Assembly (NCBI RefSeq): GCF_004341245.1
Contig: NZ_SLWY01000005.1
Span: 62,001-126,000, forward strand
Source: Plasticicumulans lactativorans
GTDB lineage: Bacteria > Pseudomonadota > Gammaproteobacteria > Competibacterales > Competibacteraceae
Direction: 5' to 3'
Length of the DNA: 64,000 bases
Positions 32,108-39,658 of the stretch are shown here, one piece after another; the first letter of the stretch is position 1; every line of letters begins with the position of its first letter. Made by a program: the position numbers and the translations under genes. The notes under the pieces were generated by a model. It was given only the letters and a program-made list of their open reading frames with translations, was not told where the DNA came from and searched no databases.

Positions 32108-32124
32108 GGCGCGTCGCGACGACC

Positions 32125-32772
32125 GTGATCACGGCCGACCTGTTCGCCAGCACCGCTACCTGCGAGCGCACCGCGCTGCCGGGGGGCGCCTGGGACTACT
32201 GGCCCGCGTGGCTCGATGCCGGGCGGGCCGATCGCTGCCTCGCCTGGCTGCTGCAGCCGGGCGCCATCGCCTGGCGCCGCGACGTGATCCGCATCCAGGG
32301 CCGTGAGATACCGGTGCCGCGCCTCACCGCGTGGTACGGCGACGCCGGGCGCGACTACGCCTACTCGGGCATCGCCATGCAGGCGCTGCCGTGGAACCGT
32401 GGCCTCACCACGCTGCGGGCGAAGGTCGAGGCGACGACCGGCCATGCCTTCAACGCGGTGTTGCTCAACTTCTACCGCGACGGCCGTGACAGCGTGGCCT
32501 GGCACGCCGACGACGAACCCGAACTGGGGGCGGAGCCGGTGATCGCCTCGCTCAGTTTCGGCGCCGAACGCGATTTCCTGCTGCGCCACCGGGCCCGTCG
32601 CGTCAACGGGTTACCGCTGCAGCGCCTGACGCTCGCGCACGGCAGCCTGCTGCTGATGCACGGCGTCACCCAGCGCCACTGGGAGCACTGCCTGCCCAAG
32701 CGCACCGGCGTCGTCGGGCCGCGCGTCAATCTCACGTTTCGATTCATCCACCCTGACCAGCACACCGAGTGA
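32125..32772 (+). CDS. alkB: AlkB-like 2-oxoglutarate/Fe(II)-dependent DNA repair oxygenase
   Basis: AlkB-family enzymes oxidise methyl lesions such as 1-methyladenine and 3-methylcytosine in DNA or RNA. The 215-residue product resembles the ALKBH2/3-like branch more than E. coli AlkB. It has LTAWYGDAGRDYAYSG, NFYRDGRDSVAWHADDE with iron ligands His127 and Asp129, and LLLMHGVTQ with the second His at about 179. The PRVNLTFR arginines bind 2-oxoglutarate. It starts at GTG 17 bases after recR and its stop is 8 bases before the next gene, so it is probably in the dnaX-recR unit, a DNA-repair context. The symbol denotes the family, not strict orthology. Confidence 0.88.
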   Translation: MITADLFASTATCERTALPGGAWDYWPAWLDAGRADRCLAWLLQPGAIAWRRDVIRIQGREIPVPRLTAWYGDAGRDYAYSGIAMQALPWNRGLTTLRAKVEATTGHAFNAVLLNFYRDGRDSVAWHADDEPELGAEPVIASLSFGAERDFLLRHRARRVNGLPLQRLTLAHGSLLLMHGVTQRHWEHCLPKRTGVVGPRVNLTFRFIHPDQHTE

Positions 32773-32777
32773 CGCCG

Positions 32778-33116
32778 ATGAGTGACTGCATCTTCTGCAA
32801 GATCGTGGCGGGAGCGATCCCCGCCCGCATCGCCTATGAGGACGAGCACGTGCTCGCCTTCCACGACATCAGCCCCCAGGCGCCGGTACACGTCCTGGTG
32901 ATACCGCGCCGCCACATCGCCACGCTCAACGATCTCGCTCCCGACGACGCGGGCCTGGTGGGGGCGATGACGCTCACGGCGCAGAAACTCGCACGCGACC
33001 TCGTCGTCGACGGCACGGGTTTCCGGCTGGTGCTGAACTGCAACGCCGATGGCGGGCAGGACGTTTTCCACCTGCACCTGCTCGGCGGGCGGCGCATGAA
33101 GTGGCCGCCGGGCTGA
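32778..33116 (+). CDS. HIT-family protein with contracted histidine triad
   Basis: HinT-type HIT proteins hydrolyse purine nucleoside phosphoramidates. The 112-residue product (MSDCIFCKIVAGAIPARIAYED) matches the family throughout, including the HVLVIPRRHIATL strand and LNCNADGGQ. The catalytic region, however, reads H98-L-H100-L-L-G-G, whereas family members read H-x-H-x-H-x-L-G-G. Two residues of the triad are missing in frame, compatible with loss of one six-base CACCTG repeat unit. The protein is otherwise intact, so catalysis is uncertain. The start is placed at the ATG, not at a GTG nine bases earlier. Confidence 0.9.
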   Translation: MSDCIFCKIVAGAIPARIAYEDEHVLAFHDISPQAPVHVLVIPRRHIATLNDLAPDDAGLVGAMTLTAQKLARDLVVDGTGFRLVLNCNADGGQDVFHLHLLGGRRMKWPPG

Positions 33117-33137
33117 GGGGCGGCTGCTTCTGCCGCT

Positions 33138-33167
33138 GAAACGAAAGACCCCGCCTGTGCGGGGTCT
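33138..33167 (-). terminator. terminator between convergent genes
   Basis: AGACCCCGC (33146-33154) and GCGGGGTCT (33159-33167) form a nine-pair stem with loop CTGT. On the minus strand the stem is followed by TTCGTTTC, so it best serves the minus-strand gene that ends at 33194. It may also act on the plus-strand HIT gene. Confidence 0.7.
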
Positions 33168-33193
33168 CGGGTAAGGGGGCGCGGTAGCGCGCC

Positions 33194-33802
33194 TTACTTC
33201 GGTGCCGACTGGCCACCGTTGGACGGCTGGAACAGGCGTGCCAAGGTGATCGGATCGGGCAGGCCGGTTTCCTGCAGCCCCTCCTTCTTCTGGAAGGCCT
33301 TGAGGGCGTCGCGCGTCTTGCCGCCCCACTTGCCGTCGGCCGTGCCGCTGAACACCCCCTTGTCCTTCAGGGACTGCTGCGCGCGCTTCAGGGTTTCCGC
33401 GTACATCGCACCCTTCTTGTCACCTTCCTTGATCTCGACGATCTCCGACTTGGCCGTCAGGCGCTCTTTCGCCATGCTGGAGATCAGCGCACGGTTGACG
33501 GCGAACACCGAGTCCTTGGGGTTCTTGCGGCAGTGGTTGAGGATCAGTTCGCCGAGCAGTTCAGGGGGCTGCCAGGGAGCGATGTCATAGGTGTCGGTAG
33601 CGGTCTGGTTGACCGCGGTGATATAGCCCTCGATCCATCCGATCAGGCGTGCCGCATCCGGCCCCTTCGACTCGGCGATCTTGACGAAGGCCTCGCACGA
33701 CAGCATGCCCGCGCCCTTGGGCGCGAAAGAGCCATCCTTATCGGCTGCGAACGAGGTGAAGGGCAGCAGGCCGAGCAGGCCGAGCAGGGCAATGCGTTTC
33801 AT
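33194..33802 (-). CDS. secreted protein with C-terminal peptidoglycan-binding domain
   Basis: The 202-residue product has a clear signal peptide (MKRIALLGLLGLLPFTSFAA, cleavage likely after SFA-A). A middle domain of about 90 residues has two cysteines (MLSCEAFV and LNHCRKN) and the segment GWIEGYITAVNQT, reminiscent of small periplasmic Rap1a/HdeA-like folds. A C-terminal PG_binding_1-type repeat follows (LKDKGVFSGTADGKWGGKTRDALKAFQKKEGL). It is therefore probably periplasmic and wall-associated; its function is unknown. The ATG is chosen for the signal peptide. A promoter lies upstream at 33920-33948 and a terminator downstream at 33138-33167, so it looks monocistronic. Confidence 0.85.
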   Translation of the reverse strand: MKRIALLGLLGLLPFTSFAADKDGSFAPKGAGMLSCEAFVKIAESKGPDAARLIGWIEGYITAVNQTATDTYDIAPWQPPELLGELILNHCRKNPKDSVFAVNRALISSMAKERLTAKSEIVEIKEGDKKGAMYAETLKRAQQSLKDKGVFSGTADGKWGGKTRDALKAFQKKEGLQETGLPDPITLARLFQPSNGGQSAPK

Positions 33803-33919
33803 GGTGTCTCCGGAACCAGGGCGGGCGCTGCACCGCCACCGTGCGGGCGACCTCATGGGCGAAGCTGACGACGGCGGGGCTGGGGTGCCGGGCCATTGCG
33901 GGCAGCCCGGCGAGGGCCG

Positions 33920-33948
33920 CATCTTAGGCGGGGCGGTGGAGTCGCACA
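33920..33948 (-). promoter_or_regulatory. sigma-70 promoter of the secreted wall-binding protein gene
   Basis: On the minus strand TTGTGC (33948-33943), a 17-base spacer and TAAGAT (33925-33920) point toward the gene at 33802. The leader would be about 110 bases. Confidence 0.6.
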
Positions 33949-33968
33949 AGTGCGTACGCCGGCGCCTG

Positions 33969-34982
33969 TCAACGTGCCGCGAGGCTGTCGCGGATCTGGT
34001 GGAACGCCGCCAAGCGGCGCGGGTCGACGGCGCCTTCGGCCACCGCGGCGAGCAGCGCGCAGCCCGGTTCGACACGGTGGCTGCAGTCACCGAAGCGGCA
34101 ATGTCCGAGGTAGGGCGCGAACTCGACGAAGCCGCGCTCGAGTTCGCCGGGGCTGACCTCGGCAAGCTCGAAGCTGCGCACGCCGGGCGAGTCGATCAGT
34201 TCGCCACCGCCGGGCAGGTGGTAGAGCATCGTGGTGGTGGTGGTGTGGGTGCCGTGCCCGGTGGCCGCCGACAGCGCGCGCGTCTGGATGTCGAGATCGG
34301 GCAGCAGCGCCTGCACCAGCGATGATTTCCCCACCCCCGACTGGCCGACGAGGATGCTCGTGTGGCTACCGAGCCGCGCGCGCAGGGCGTCGAGACCGTG
34401 GGCGGCACGGGTGCTGGCGGGGAGCACCGTGTAGCCGATGCGCCGGTAGGTCGCGAGGCGCGCGTCGACGCGTTCGCGGCCGGCGTCGTCGAGCAGGTCG
34501 ATCTTGTTGACGACGATCAGCGGTTCGACGCCGATCAGGGCGATCGCCACCAGATAGCGGTCGATCAGGAACTCGTTGAAATCGGGCGCGACCGCGATCA
34601 CCACGGCGACCTGATCGAGGTTCGCGGCCACCGGCTTGAGCCGGCCGCCGTAGTCGGGGCGCGACAGCAGCGAGCGGCGCGGCTCGACCGCCACCACCAC
34701 GCCGTCGCCCGAGCGCGCCGCCTGCCACAGCACGTGGTCGCCACAGGCGAGCGCACCGAGGTTCTGCCGCACCAGGCAGCGGTGCAGGCTCGCATCGGCG
34801 GCGGCCACGATCAGCGACGCGCCGTGGTTGGCGACCACACGCCCCGCCTGCGGCGGCTCCAGGTCGCCGTCGAGCAGCGCCTCGGCGGCGTCGCCGGCGC
34901 GGTCGCGGGCGCGTTCGCGTCGCTGTGCCTGGCTGTCGCGGATGCGCTCGATCTGGCGCCGCGTGAGCCGGCGCCCGCTCAT
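33969..34982 (-). CDS. rsgA: ribosome small-subunit-dependent GTPase RsgA
   Basis: RsgA is a circularly permuted GTPase that checks and releases late 30S assembly intermediates. The 337-residue product ([20 protein letters not shown]) has an OB-fold N-terminal domain and the permuted order NKIDLLDDAG (G4), VGQSGVGKSSLVQALL (G1) and DSPGVRSF (G3). A C-terminal zinc knuckle follows (GHCRFGDCSHRVEPGCAL). Its ATG overlaps the stop of the upstream protease gene by four bases, indicating translational coupling. Confidence 0.96.
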   Translation of the reverse strand: MSGRRLTRRQIERIRDSQAQRRERARDRAGDAAEALLDGDLEPPQAGRVVANHGASLIVAAADASLHRCLVRQNLGALACGDHVLWQAARSGDGVVVAVEPRRSLLSRPDYGGRLKPVAANLDQVAVVIAVAPDFNEFLIDRYLVAIALIGVEPLIVVNKIDLLDDAGRERVDARLATYRRIGYTVLPASTRAAHGLDALRARLGSHTSILVGQSGVGKSSLVQALLPDLDIQTRALSAATGHGTHTTTTTMLYHLPGGGELIDSPGVRSFELAEVSPGELERGFVEFAPYLGHCRFGDCSHRVEPGCALLAAVAEGAVDPRRLAAFHQIRDSLAAR

Positions 34983-36247
34983 GCGCTGGCCCGCGGGCGT
35001 TGCAGCAGCGCCTCCAGATGGGCGATGCGGATCGGTGCCGGCGGGTGCGAGTCGTAGAACGCCGAATGCAGCGGGTCGGGCGTCAGCGTGGTGGCGTTGT
35101 CCCGGTACAGGCGCACCAGCGCGTGCACCAGCGCGGCGCCGTCGCTCTGGGCCGCGGCGTAGGCGTCGGCCTCGAACTCGTGGCGGCGCGACACCCAGGC
35201 CCCGAGCGGCTGCAGGAAGATGAAGAAGCTGCCCGCGGCGAGCAGGAACAGCAGCAGGCCCAGGTACGGCGAGGGGTGGGTGACGCCGAGCCCGGCGAAG
35301 AACCACGGCTGGACGAGCAGCCAGTCGAGCAGCACGAGCGCCGCCAGGCTGGTGGCGAACAGCACCACCACGCGTGCCAGCACGTGCCGGTGGTGGAAAT
35401 GGCCGAGCTCGTGCGCGAGCACGGCCTCGACCTCGTCGGTCGCGAGCCGGTCGAGCAGGGTGTCGTAGAAGACGATGCGCTTGGCCTTGCCGATGCCGGT
35501 GAAGTACGCGTTGCCGTGGCCCGAACGCCGTGAGCCGTCCATCACGAACACCCCCGAGGCCTTGAAGCCGCAGCGCGCCAGCAGGGCTTCGATGCGGGCA
35601 CGCAGGGCGGTGTCGGCGAGCGGTGTGAAGGCGTTGAACAGCGGCGCGATGAGCGTCGGGTAGGCCCACAGCATCAGCAGGTTGAAACCGGCCCACACGC
35701 CCCACACCCACAGCCACCAGCGCGCACCGCCGGCCTCCATCAGCCACAGCACGAGCGCCGTCAGCGGCACGCCGAAGGCCAGCGACACCAGCATGCCCTT
35801 GGCCAGATCGGCGACGAACAGGCCCGCCGGGCTGCGGTTGAAGCCGAAACGCGCCTCCAGCACGAACTGCCGGTAGATCCGCAGCGGCAGCTCGAGCAGC
35901 CCGCCGAGCAGCAGCGCGCTGACGATCACGCCGACCCCGGTCGCGATCGAGCCGAGGCCGAAGCCCCGCCACAGCCGGTCGAGCGCATCGAGGCCGCCGC
36001 CGAGCGTCCAGCCGAGCAGCACCAGCGCACCGAGCAGCAGTTCGACGGCGCCGAGGCGGGTGCGCGCACGCGTGTAGTCGGCGGCCCGCTGGTGCTCGGC
36101 GAGGCTCACGCTGGCGGCGAAGGCGCCCGGCACGCGGTCGCGGTGACGCGCCACGTGATGGTTGTGGCGCCAGGCCAGCCACAGCTGCAGGGCCGTGCCG
36201 AGCACCAGCAGTGTCAGGAAGATCAGCGTAAAATCGTGCGCTTGCAT
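34979..36247 (-). CDS. M48-family membrane metalloprotease (STE24-like)
   Basis: The 422-residue protein resembles CAAX prenyl protease 1/STE24-type M48 peptidases. It has several hydrophobic segments, a conserved middle region ([21 protein letters not shown]) and the zinc site [14 protein letters not shown] third ligand is expected in [12 protein letters not shown]. In bacteria such enzymes act in membrane protein quality control; the substrate here is unknown. It begins at the ATG giving [17 protein letters not shown] and overlaps rsgA by four bases. The pairing of this protease with rsgA and divergent orn recurs in betaproteobacteria. Confidence 0.92.
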   Translation of the reverse strand: MQAHDFTLIFLTLLVLGTALQLWLAWRHNHHVARHRDRVPGAFAASVSLAEHQRAADYTRARTRLGAVELLLGALVLLGWTLGGGLDALDRLWRGFGLGSIATGVGVIVSALLLGGLLELPLRIYRQFVLEARFGFNRSPAGLFVADLAKGMLVSLAFGVPLTALVLWLMEAGGARWWLWVWGVWAGFNLLMLWAYPTLIAPLFNAFTPLADTALRARIEALLARCGFKASGVFVMDGSRRSGHGNAYFTGIGKAKRIVFYDTLLDRLATDEVEAVLAHELGHFHHRHVLARVVVLFATSLAALVLLDWLLVQPWFFAGLGVTHPSPYLGLLLFLLAAGSFFIFLQPLGAWVSRRHEFEADAYAAAQSDGAALVHALVRLYRDNATTLTPDPLHSAFYDSHPPAPIRIAHLEALLQRPRASA

Positions 36248-36332
36248 GAGGGCGGACTCCAGGAGCGGGCGCAGGGTAGCGGTCGGCTCCGGGGGCCGCA
36301 ACCGAACCCGCGACCGCACCACCGAGGCCCCC

Positions 36333-36881
36333 ATGCCGCAACAGGCCGACAATCTGATCTGGATAGACCTCGAGATGACCGGACTCGTGCCCGAGCGCGA
36401 CCGCATCATCGAAATCGCCACCGCCGTCACCGACAGCGAGCTGAACCTGCTCGCCGAGGGGCCGGTGTTCGCCATCCACCAGCCGGAGGACGTGCTCGCC
36501 GGCATGGACGACTGGAACCGCAACCAGCACGGCAGGTCGGGGCTGCTCGCGCGGGTGCGGGCGAGCACGGTCGACGAGGCGGCCGCCGAGCGCGCCACGC
36601 TCGCCTTCCTGGAGGCCTGGGTGCCGCGCGGACGTTCGCCGATGTGCGGCAACAGCATCTGCCAGGACCGGCGCTTCCTCGCGCGCGGCATGCCGCAGCT
36701 CGAAGCCTTCTTCCACTACCGCAACCTCGACGTCAGCACCGTCAAGGAGTTGGGGCGGCGCTGGTACCCGGAGCGCGTCAAGGGGTTCAGCAAGGAGTCG
36801 AGCCACCTGGCGCTCGACGACATCCGCGATTCGATCGCCGAACTGCGCTTCTACCGCGAACGGCTGTTCGTGACGCCCTGA
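36333..36881 (+). CDS. orn: oligoribonuclease
   Basis: Orn degrades 2-5 nucleotide RNAs, including pGpG from cyclic-di-GMP breakdown, which links it to the GGDEF-EAL protein at 60.5 kb. The 182-residue product has the DEDDh exonuclease motifs [22 protein letters not shown] and [10 protein letters not shown]. The ATG ([17 protein letters not shown]) aligns with the family start; the longer frame upstream lies antisense to the protease gene. It diverges from that gene across 85 bases. Confidence 0.96.
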   Translation: MPQQADNLIWIDLEMTGLVPERDRIIEIATAVTDSELNLLAEGPVFAIHQPEDVLAGMDDWNRNQHGRSGLLARVRASTVDEAAAERATLAFLEAWVPRGRSPMCGNSICQDRRFLARGMPQLEAFFHYRNLDVSTVKELGRRWYPERVKGFSKESSHLALDDIRDSIAELRFYRERLFVTP

Positions 36882-36968
36882 GGCCAGGCCGCTGGTGCCG
36901 CAGGCGGTTGCGTCCGTCCGCGGCACCACGCTGTCGTCATTCGGCGACAGATTCTTTCCTTTCCGTTC

Positions 36969-36984
36969 AAGTCCTTGGCGCCGG
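36969..36984 (+). repeat. first copy of a 16-base direct repeat
   Basis: AAGTCCTTGGCGCCGG. A second copy with one change (A for G at position 12) lies at 37108-37123, at the predicted transcription start of the lipoprotein gene. The copies are 139 bases apart. Confidence 0.7.
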
Positions 36985-37090
36985 ATGCCCGGCACTGTCG
37001 CCGCAGCCCGACGCCGCCGCCCCGGCGCGGCCCGCCCGCGTACCTGCAGAGTGGCTGCAAGCTGCTGATCGTCAAGCCGGTTTCAGGAGC

Positions 37091-37106
37091 TGGCACGGAC
37101 ACTGCT
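37091..37106 (+). promoter_or_regulatory. sigma-54 (RpoN) type promoter
   Basis: TGGCACG, four bases, then CTGCT: the invariant GG (37092-37093) and GC (37104-37105) are exactly 12 apart, and the match to TGGCACG-N4-TTGCT fails at only one base. The start would fall near 37116, about 45 bases before the lipoprotein ATG. No second gene intervenes. Confidence 0.7.
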
Positions 37107-37107
37107 T

Positions 37108-37123
37108 AAGTCCTTGGCACCGG
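37108..37123 (+). repeat. second copy of the 16-base direct repeat
   Basis: AAGTCCTTGGCACCGG, covering the predicted start site of the sigma-54 promoter. See the first copy at 36969-36984. It might mark a duplicated regulatory site or an older promoter duplication. Confidence 0.65.
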
Positions 37124-37160
37124 GCTTGAAGCCCCGCTGGAACCGACGATGGAGGCAGTC

Positions 37161-37550
37161 ATGAACGCGATTTCGTCCCGCACCCTCACCGCCCTCGGCC
37201 TTGCCGCGTCGCTGTTCGTGCTCGCCGCCTGCGACGATGCACCGAATGCGCAGGCCGAAAAGGACGCCGCCGCTGCCCGCAGCGCGGCCAGTGCCGCGGC
37301 CGATTCCGCCAAGACGGCCGTCGAGCAGGCCGGCCAGGCCGTGAGCCACGGCGCCGCGGCCGCCACCGAGAACGCCAGGCAGGCCGGCGCGGCAGCGGCC
37401 GAGGCCACCCGCGAAACCGCCGAGCAGGCGACCGAGGCGACGCGCCAGGCGGCGCAGCAGGCCGGCGAGGCGATCCGCAGCGGCTACGACGCCGCCAAGC
37501 AGGCGGTCACCGAGTCGACGGACAAGAACAAGGCCGCGACGACCAACTGA
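37161..37550 (+). CDS. small alanine-rich lipoprotein
   Basis: The 129-residue product starts MNAISSRTLTALGLAASLFVLAAC, with a lipobox LAAC placing the lipidated cysteine near residue 24. The rest is a low-complexity, Ala/Glu/Thr-rich region with repeated heptad-like units (EATRETAEQATEATRQAAQ), likely a long amphipathic helix like LEA or apolipoprotein-like proteins. I do not recognise a named family. The GGAGG at 37151-37155 sets the start (an ATG 12 bases earlier is rejected). A sigma-54 promoter precedes it and a strong terminator follows, so it is a single-gene unit. Confidence 0.85.
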   Translation: MNAISSRTLTALGLAASLFVLAACDDAPNAQAEKDAAAARSAASAAADSAKTAVEQAGQAVSHGAAAATENARQAGAAAAEATRETAEQATEATRQAAQQAGEAIRSGYDAAKQAVTESTDKNKAATTN

Positions 37551-37590
37551 CCCGGTCGTCGCCGCACCCGAACCCTGTGCGAGGGGATTT

Positions 37591-37631
37591 GCCCGGCCCG
37601 GCAGGCGCTGCCAGGCCGGGCATCTTTTTTT
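37591..37631 (+). terminator. intrinsic terminator of the lipoprotein gene
   Basis: GCCCGGCC (37591-37598) pairs with GGCCGGGC (37614-37621), and inside it GGCAG pairs with CTGCC around GCG. ATC and seven Ts follow. This is the strongest terminator in the window. The convergent rhodanese gene ends seven bases beyond it. Confidence 0.9.
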
Positions 37632-37637
37632 GGGCGC

Positions 37638-38462
37638 TCAGGTCTCGATCGGCAGGCCCGGCGTGTTGCCCCACTCCGACCAGGCGCCGGCGTAGCCGCG
37701 CACGCGCGGGTAGCCGAGGTGGGTGAGCACGGCCCAGGTGTGGGCCGAGCGGTGGTGGGTCTGGCAGTAGACGACGATCTCGCGGTCGGGCGTCGCGCCG
37801 ACCGCCTCGAACTGCGCGCGCAGCACCGCCTCCGGCTTGCAGCGGCCGGTCTGCGGATCGAAGGCGCGCGTCCAGTCGAGGTGCACCGCGCCGGGGATGT
37901 GGCCGCCGCGGGCGGCGCGCCGGTCCTGCCCGGTGTACTCGCCGCTGGTGCGCGTGTCGAGCAGCAGCACCGACGGGTCGCCGAGGTGCGCGAGCACCCA
38001 TTCGCGATCGGCCATCACGCGCGCGCCCGCGGTGTAGGCGAGTTCGAGCGTGCGCGGCTCGACCTCGACCCAGTCGTCGGCGAGCGGCAGCCCGGCGTCG
38101 AGCGCTGCGGGCACGCCGCCGTCGATCAGGGCCATGCCGCCGGGGTGGCCGATGGCGGCGAGGGTCCACAGCAGGCGCCCGGCCTTGCCGCTGATGCCCT
38201 CGTCGCAACCGACCACGCAGCGCTGCGGCGAGTAGCCGACGCGGCCGAGGCAGTCGGCCAGCACGTCGGGGTAGGGCGCAAAGCCGGCGGCCGGCGGCGC
38301 CTCGCGGACCAGCGTGAGGTAGGGCAGGTTGACGGCGCCCGGCAGGTGGCCGGCGGCATAGGCGTCGGGCTCACGCATGTCGAGCAGCAGCACGTCGGCG
38401 CTGGCGGCGAGCTCGGGCAGCGCTTCGGGGGCGAGCAGCACGGGGGGCGGCAGGGCGGGCAT
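37638..38462 (-). CDS. rhdA: thiosulfate sulfurtransferase, RhdA-like two-domain rhodanese
   Basis: Two-domain rhodaneses transfer sulfane sulfur through a cysteine persulfide. The 274-residue product has an N-terminal domain (LLLDMREPDAYAAGHLPGAVNLP) and a catalytic C-terminal domain with the active-site loop C233-QTHHR. That loop is the distinctive one of Azotobacter vinelandii RhdA. The first domain has VVGCDEGISGKAGR where the loop would be and is probably not catalytic. The ATG lies behind a GGAGG five bases upstream; a longer frame to 38648 runs across the divergent promoter region. Cytoplasmic. Confidence 0.92.
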   Translation of the reverse strand: MPALPPPVLLAPEALPELAASADVLLLDMREPDAYAAGHLPGAVNLPYLTLVREAPPAAGFAPYPDVLADCLGRVGYSPQRCVVGCDEGISGKAGRLLWTLAAIGHPGGMALIDGGVPAALDAGLPLADDWVEVEPRTLELAYTAGARVMADREWVLAHLGDPSVLLLDTRTSGEYTGQDRRAARGGHIPGAVHLDWTRAFDPQTGRCKPEAVLRAQFEAVGATPDREIVVYCQTHHRSAHTWAVLTHLGYPRVRGYAGAWSEWGNTPGLPIET

Positions 38463-38601
38463 CGGGGCCTCCGGAGTGGCGGTGGGAGCGGTCGCGGTCG
38501 CTGCTTGGGCTGCCGTAGTATACGCGGCGGCTGCCAGGGCCCGCTGCCCGGCACCAGGCCCGTCCAGGCCGCCGCGCCCATTCTTCGAAGGAGTCGTCAT
38601 C

Positions 38602-39651
38602 ATGGTCAAGCGCCTGTTCGCCCTGCTGTTCGGTCGGAGCTCCAGCAACCCGCCCGCGTCGACCAGCCGGCGCGCAGGGCCGCCGCCAGCGCAGGCCCCG
38701 GCCCCCGTCGTCGTCGCGGTGGCGCCCGATCCCGCCGCCTACCGCGAGCTCCTGCAGGCCTTCGATGCGGTGCTGTTCGATGACGAGGTCGACGCCATCG
38801 GCGGCGCGCTGAGCGAACTCGAGCAGCGGGTGCTCGACCACGTGGAGGCACGCGTGCGCGACGAACTGCCGGCCGGCGAACTGCCCAAGCTGCCCGCCAC
38901 GGTGAGCCAGCTGATGCGCGAGCTGAACCGCGACGACGCCGGCACCCGGCAGATCGAGGAGCTGGTGCGGCGCGACCCGGCGCTCGCCGGCGACCTGCTG
39001 CGCCTCGCCAACAGCCCGGCCTTCCGCAGCGGCACGCAGCCGGTGTCGAGCATCGAGCATGCGCTGCGGCTGGTCGGCCAGGAGGTCCTGCGCAGCATGG
39101 TCGTGGCCTTGCTGATGAAGCCGCTGCTGCGCATCCGCCCCGACTACTTCGAGCGCTTCGGCAAGCGCCTGTGGGAGCACGCGATGGCGACCGCCGTGGC
39201 CTGCCGCGCGCTCGCCCGCGAGCACGACTGCGACCCCTTCGTCGCCTATTTCGCCGGCCTCGCGCTCAACGTCGGGCGCATCGCGCTGTTCCGCCAGACC
39301 GCCGACACCTTCGCCCGCACCGCGCCGCGGCGCGAACCGCGCGCCGCGGTGTTCCGCCTCCTGATGCAGCGCCACGCCCTGGTGCTGGCGGCCAACATCG
39401 TGCGCCAGTGGGGCGTGGAGGCCGCGGTGCCGCTGGCGATCCACGACCAGGAGCGGGTCGCGCGGGGCACTCCGCCCGAGATGTTGATGCCCTTCGGCCG
39501 GCTGCTGTTCCGCGCCAACCTGCTCGCGGCCGCCGCGCTGCTGCGCCGCGAGGGGGCGCTGCCGGATGTCCGCCTCGAGGCGGCGCTCGCCCCGCACGGA
39601 CTGAGCCTCGCCCTCGCCGGGCAGCTCGGGCTGGCCGACGTGGACGTGTGA
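38602..39651 (+). CDS. HDOD-domain signalling protein
   Basis: The 349-residue product begins MVKRLFALLFGRSSS, then a Pro/Ala-rich linker (about 20-45) and an HDOD domain. Typical motifs are LPKLPATVSQLMRELN, ELVRRDPALAGDLLRLANSPAF and SIEHALRLVGQEVLRSMV. HDOD proteins are HD-fold relatives without the full metal site that act in regulatory complexes in proteobacteria. GAAGGAG precedes the ATG. It ends seven bases before thiL. No partner can be named from this sequence. Confidence 0.88.
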   Translation: MVKRLFALLFGRSSSNPPASTSRRAGPPPAQAPAPVVVAVAPDPAAYRELLQAFDAVLFDDEVDAIGGALSELEQRVLDHVEARVRDELPAGELPKLPATVSQLMRELNRDDAGTRQIEELVRRDPALAGDLLRLANSPAFRSGTQPVSSIEHALRLVGQEVLRSMVVALLMKPLLRIRPDYFERFGKRLWEHAMATAVACRALAREHDCDPFVAYFAGLALNVGRIALFRQTADTFARTAPRREPRAAVFRLLMQRHALVLAANIVRQWGVEAAVPLAIHDQERVARGTPPEMLMPFGRLLFRANLLAAAALLRREGALPDVRLEAALAPHGLSLALAGQLGLADVDV

Positions 39652-39658
39652 GCGCGGC

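Noticed and set aside
33969-36995. 1008-codon open frame suggesting a fusion of rsgA with an upstream gene
   Set aside because: Only the last 337 codons match RsgA. The rest is out of frame with the M48 protease gene, which is the real gene there.
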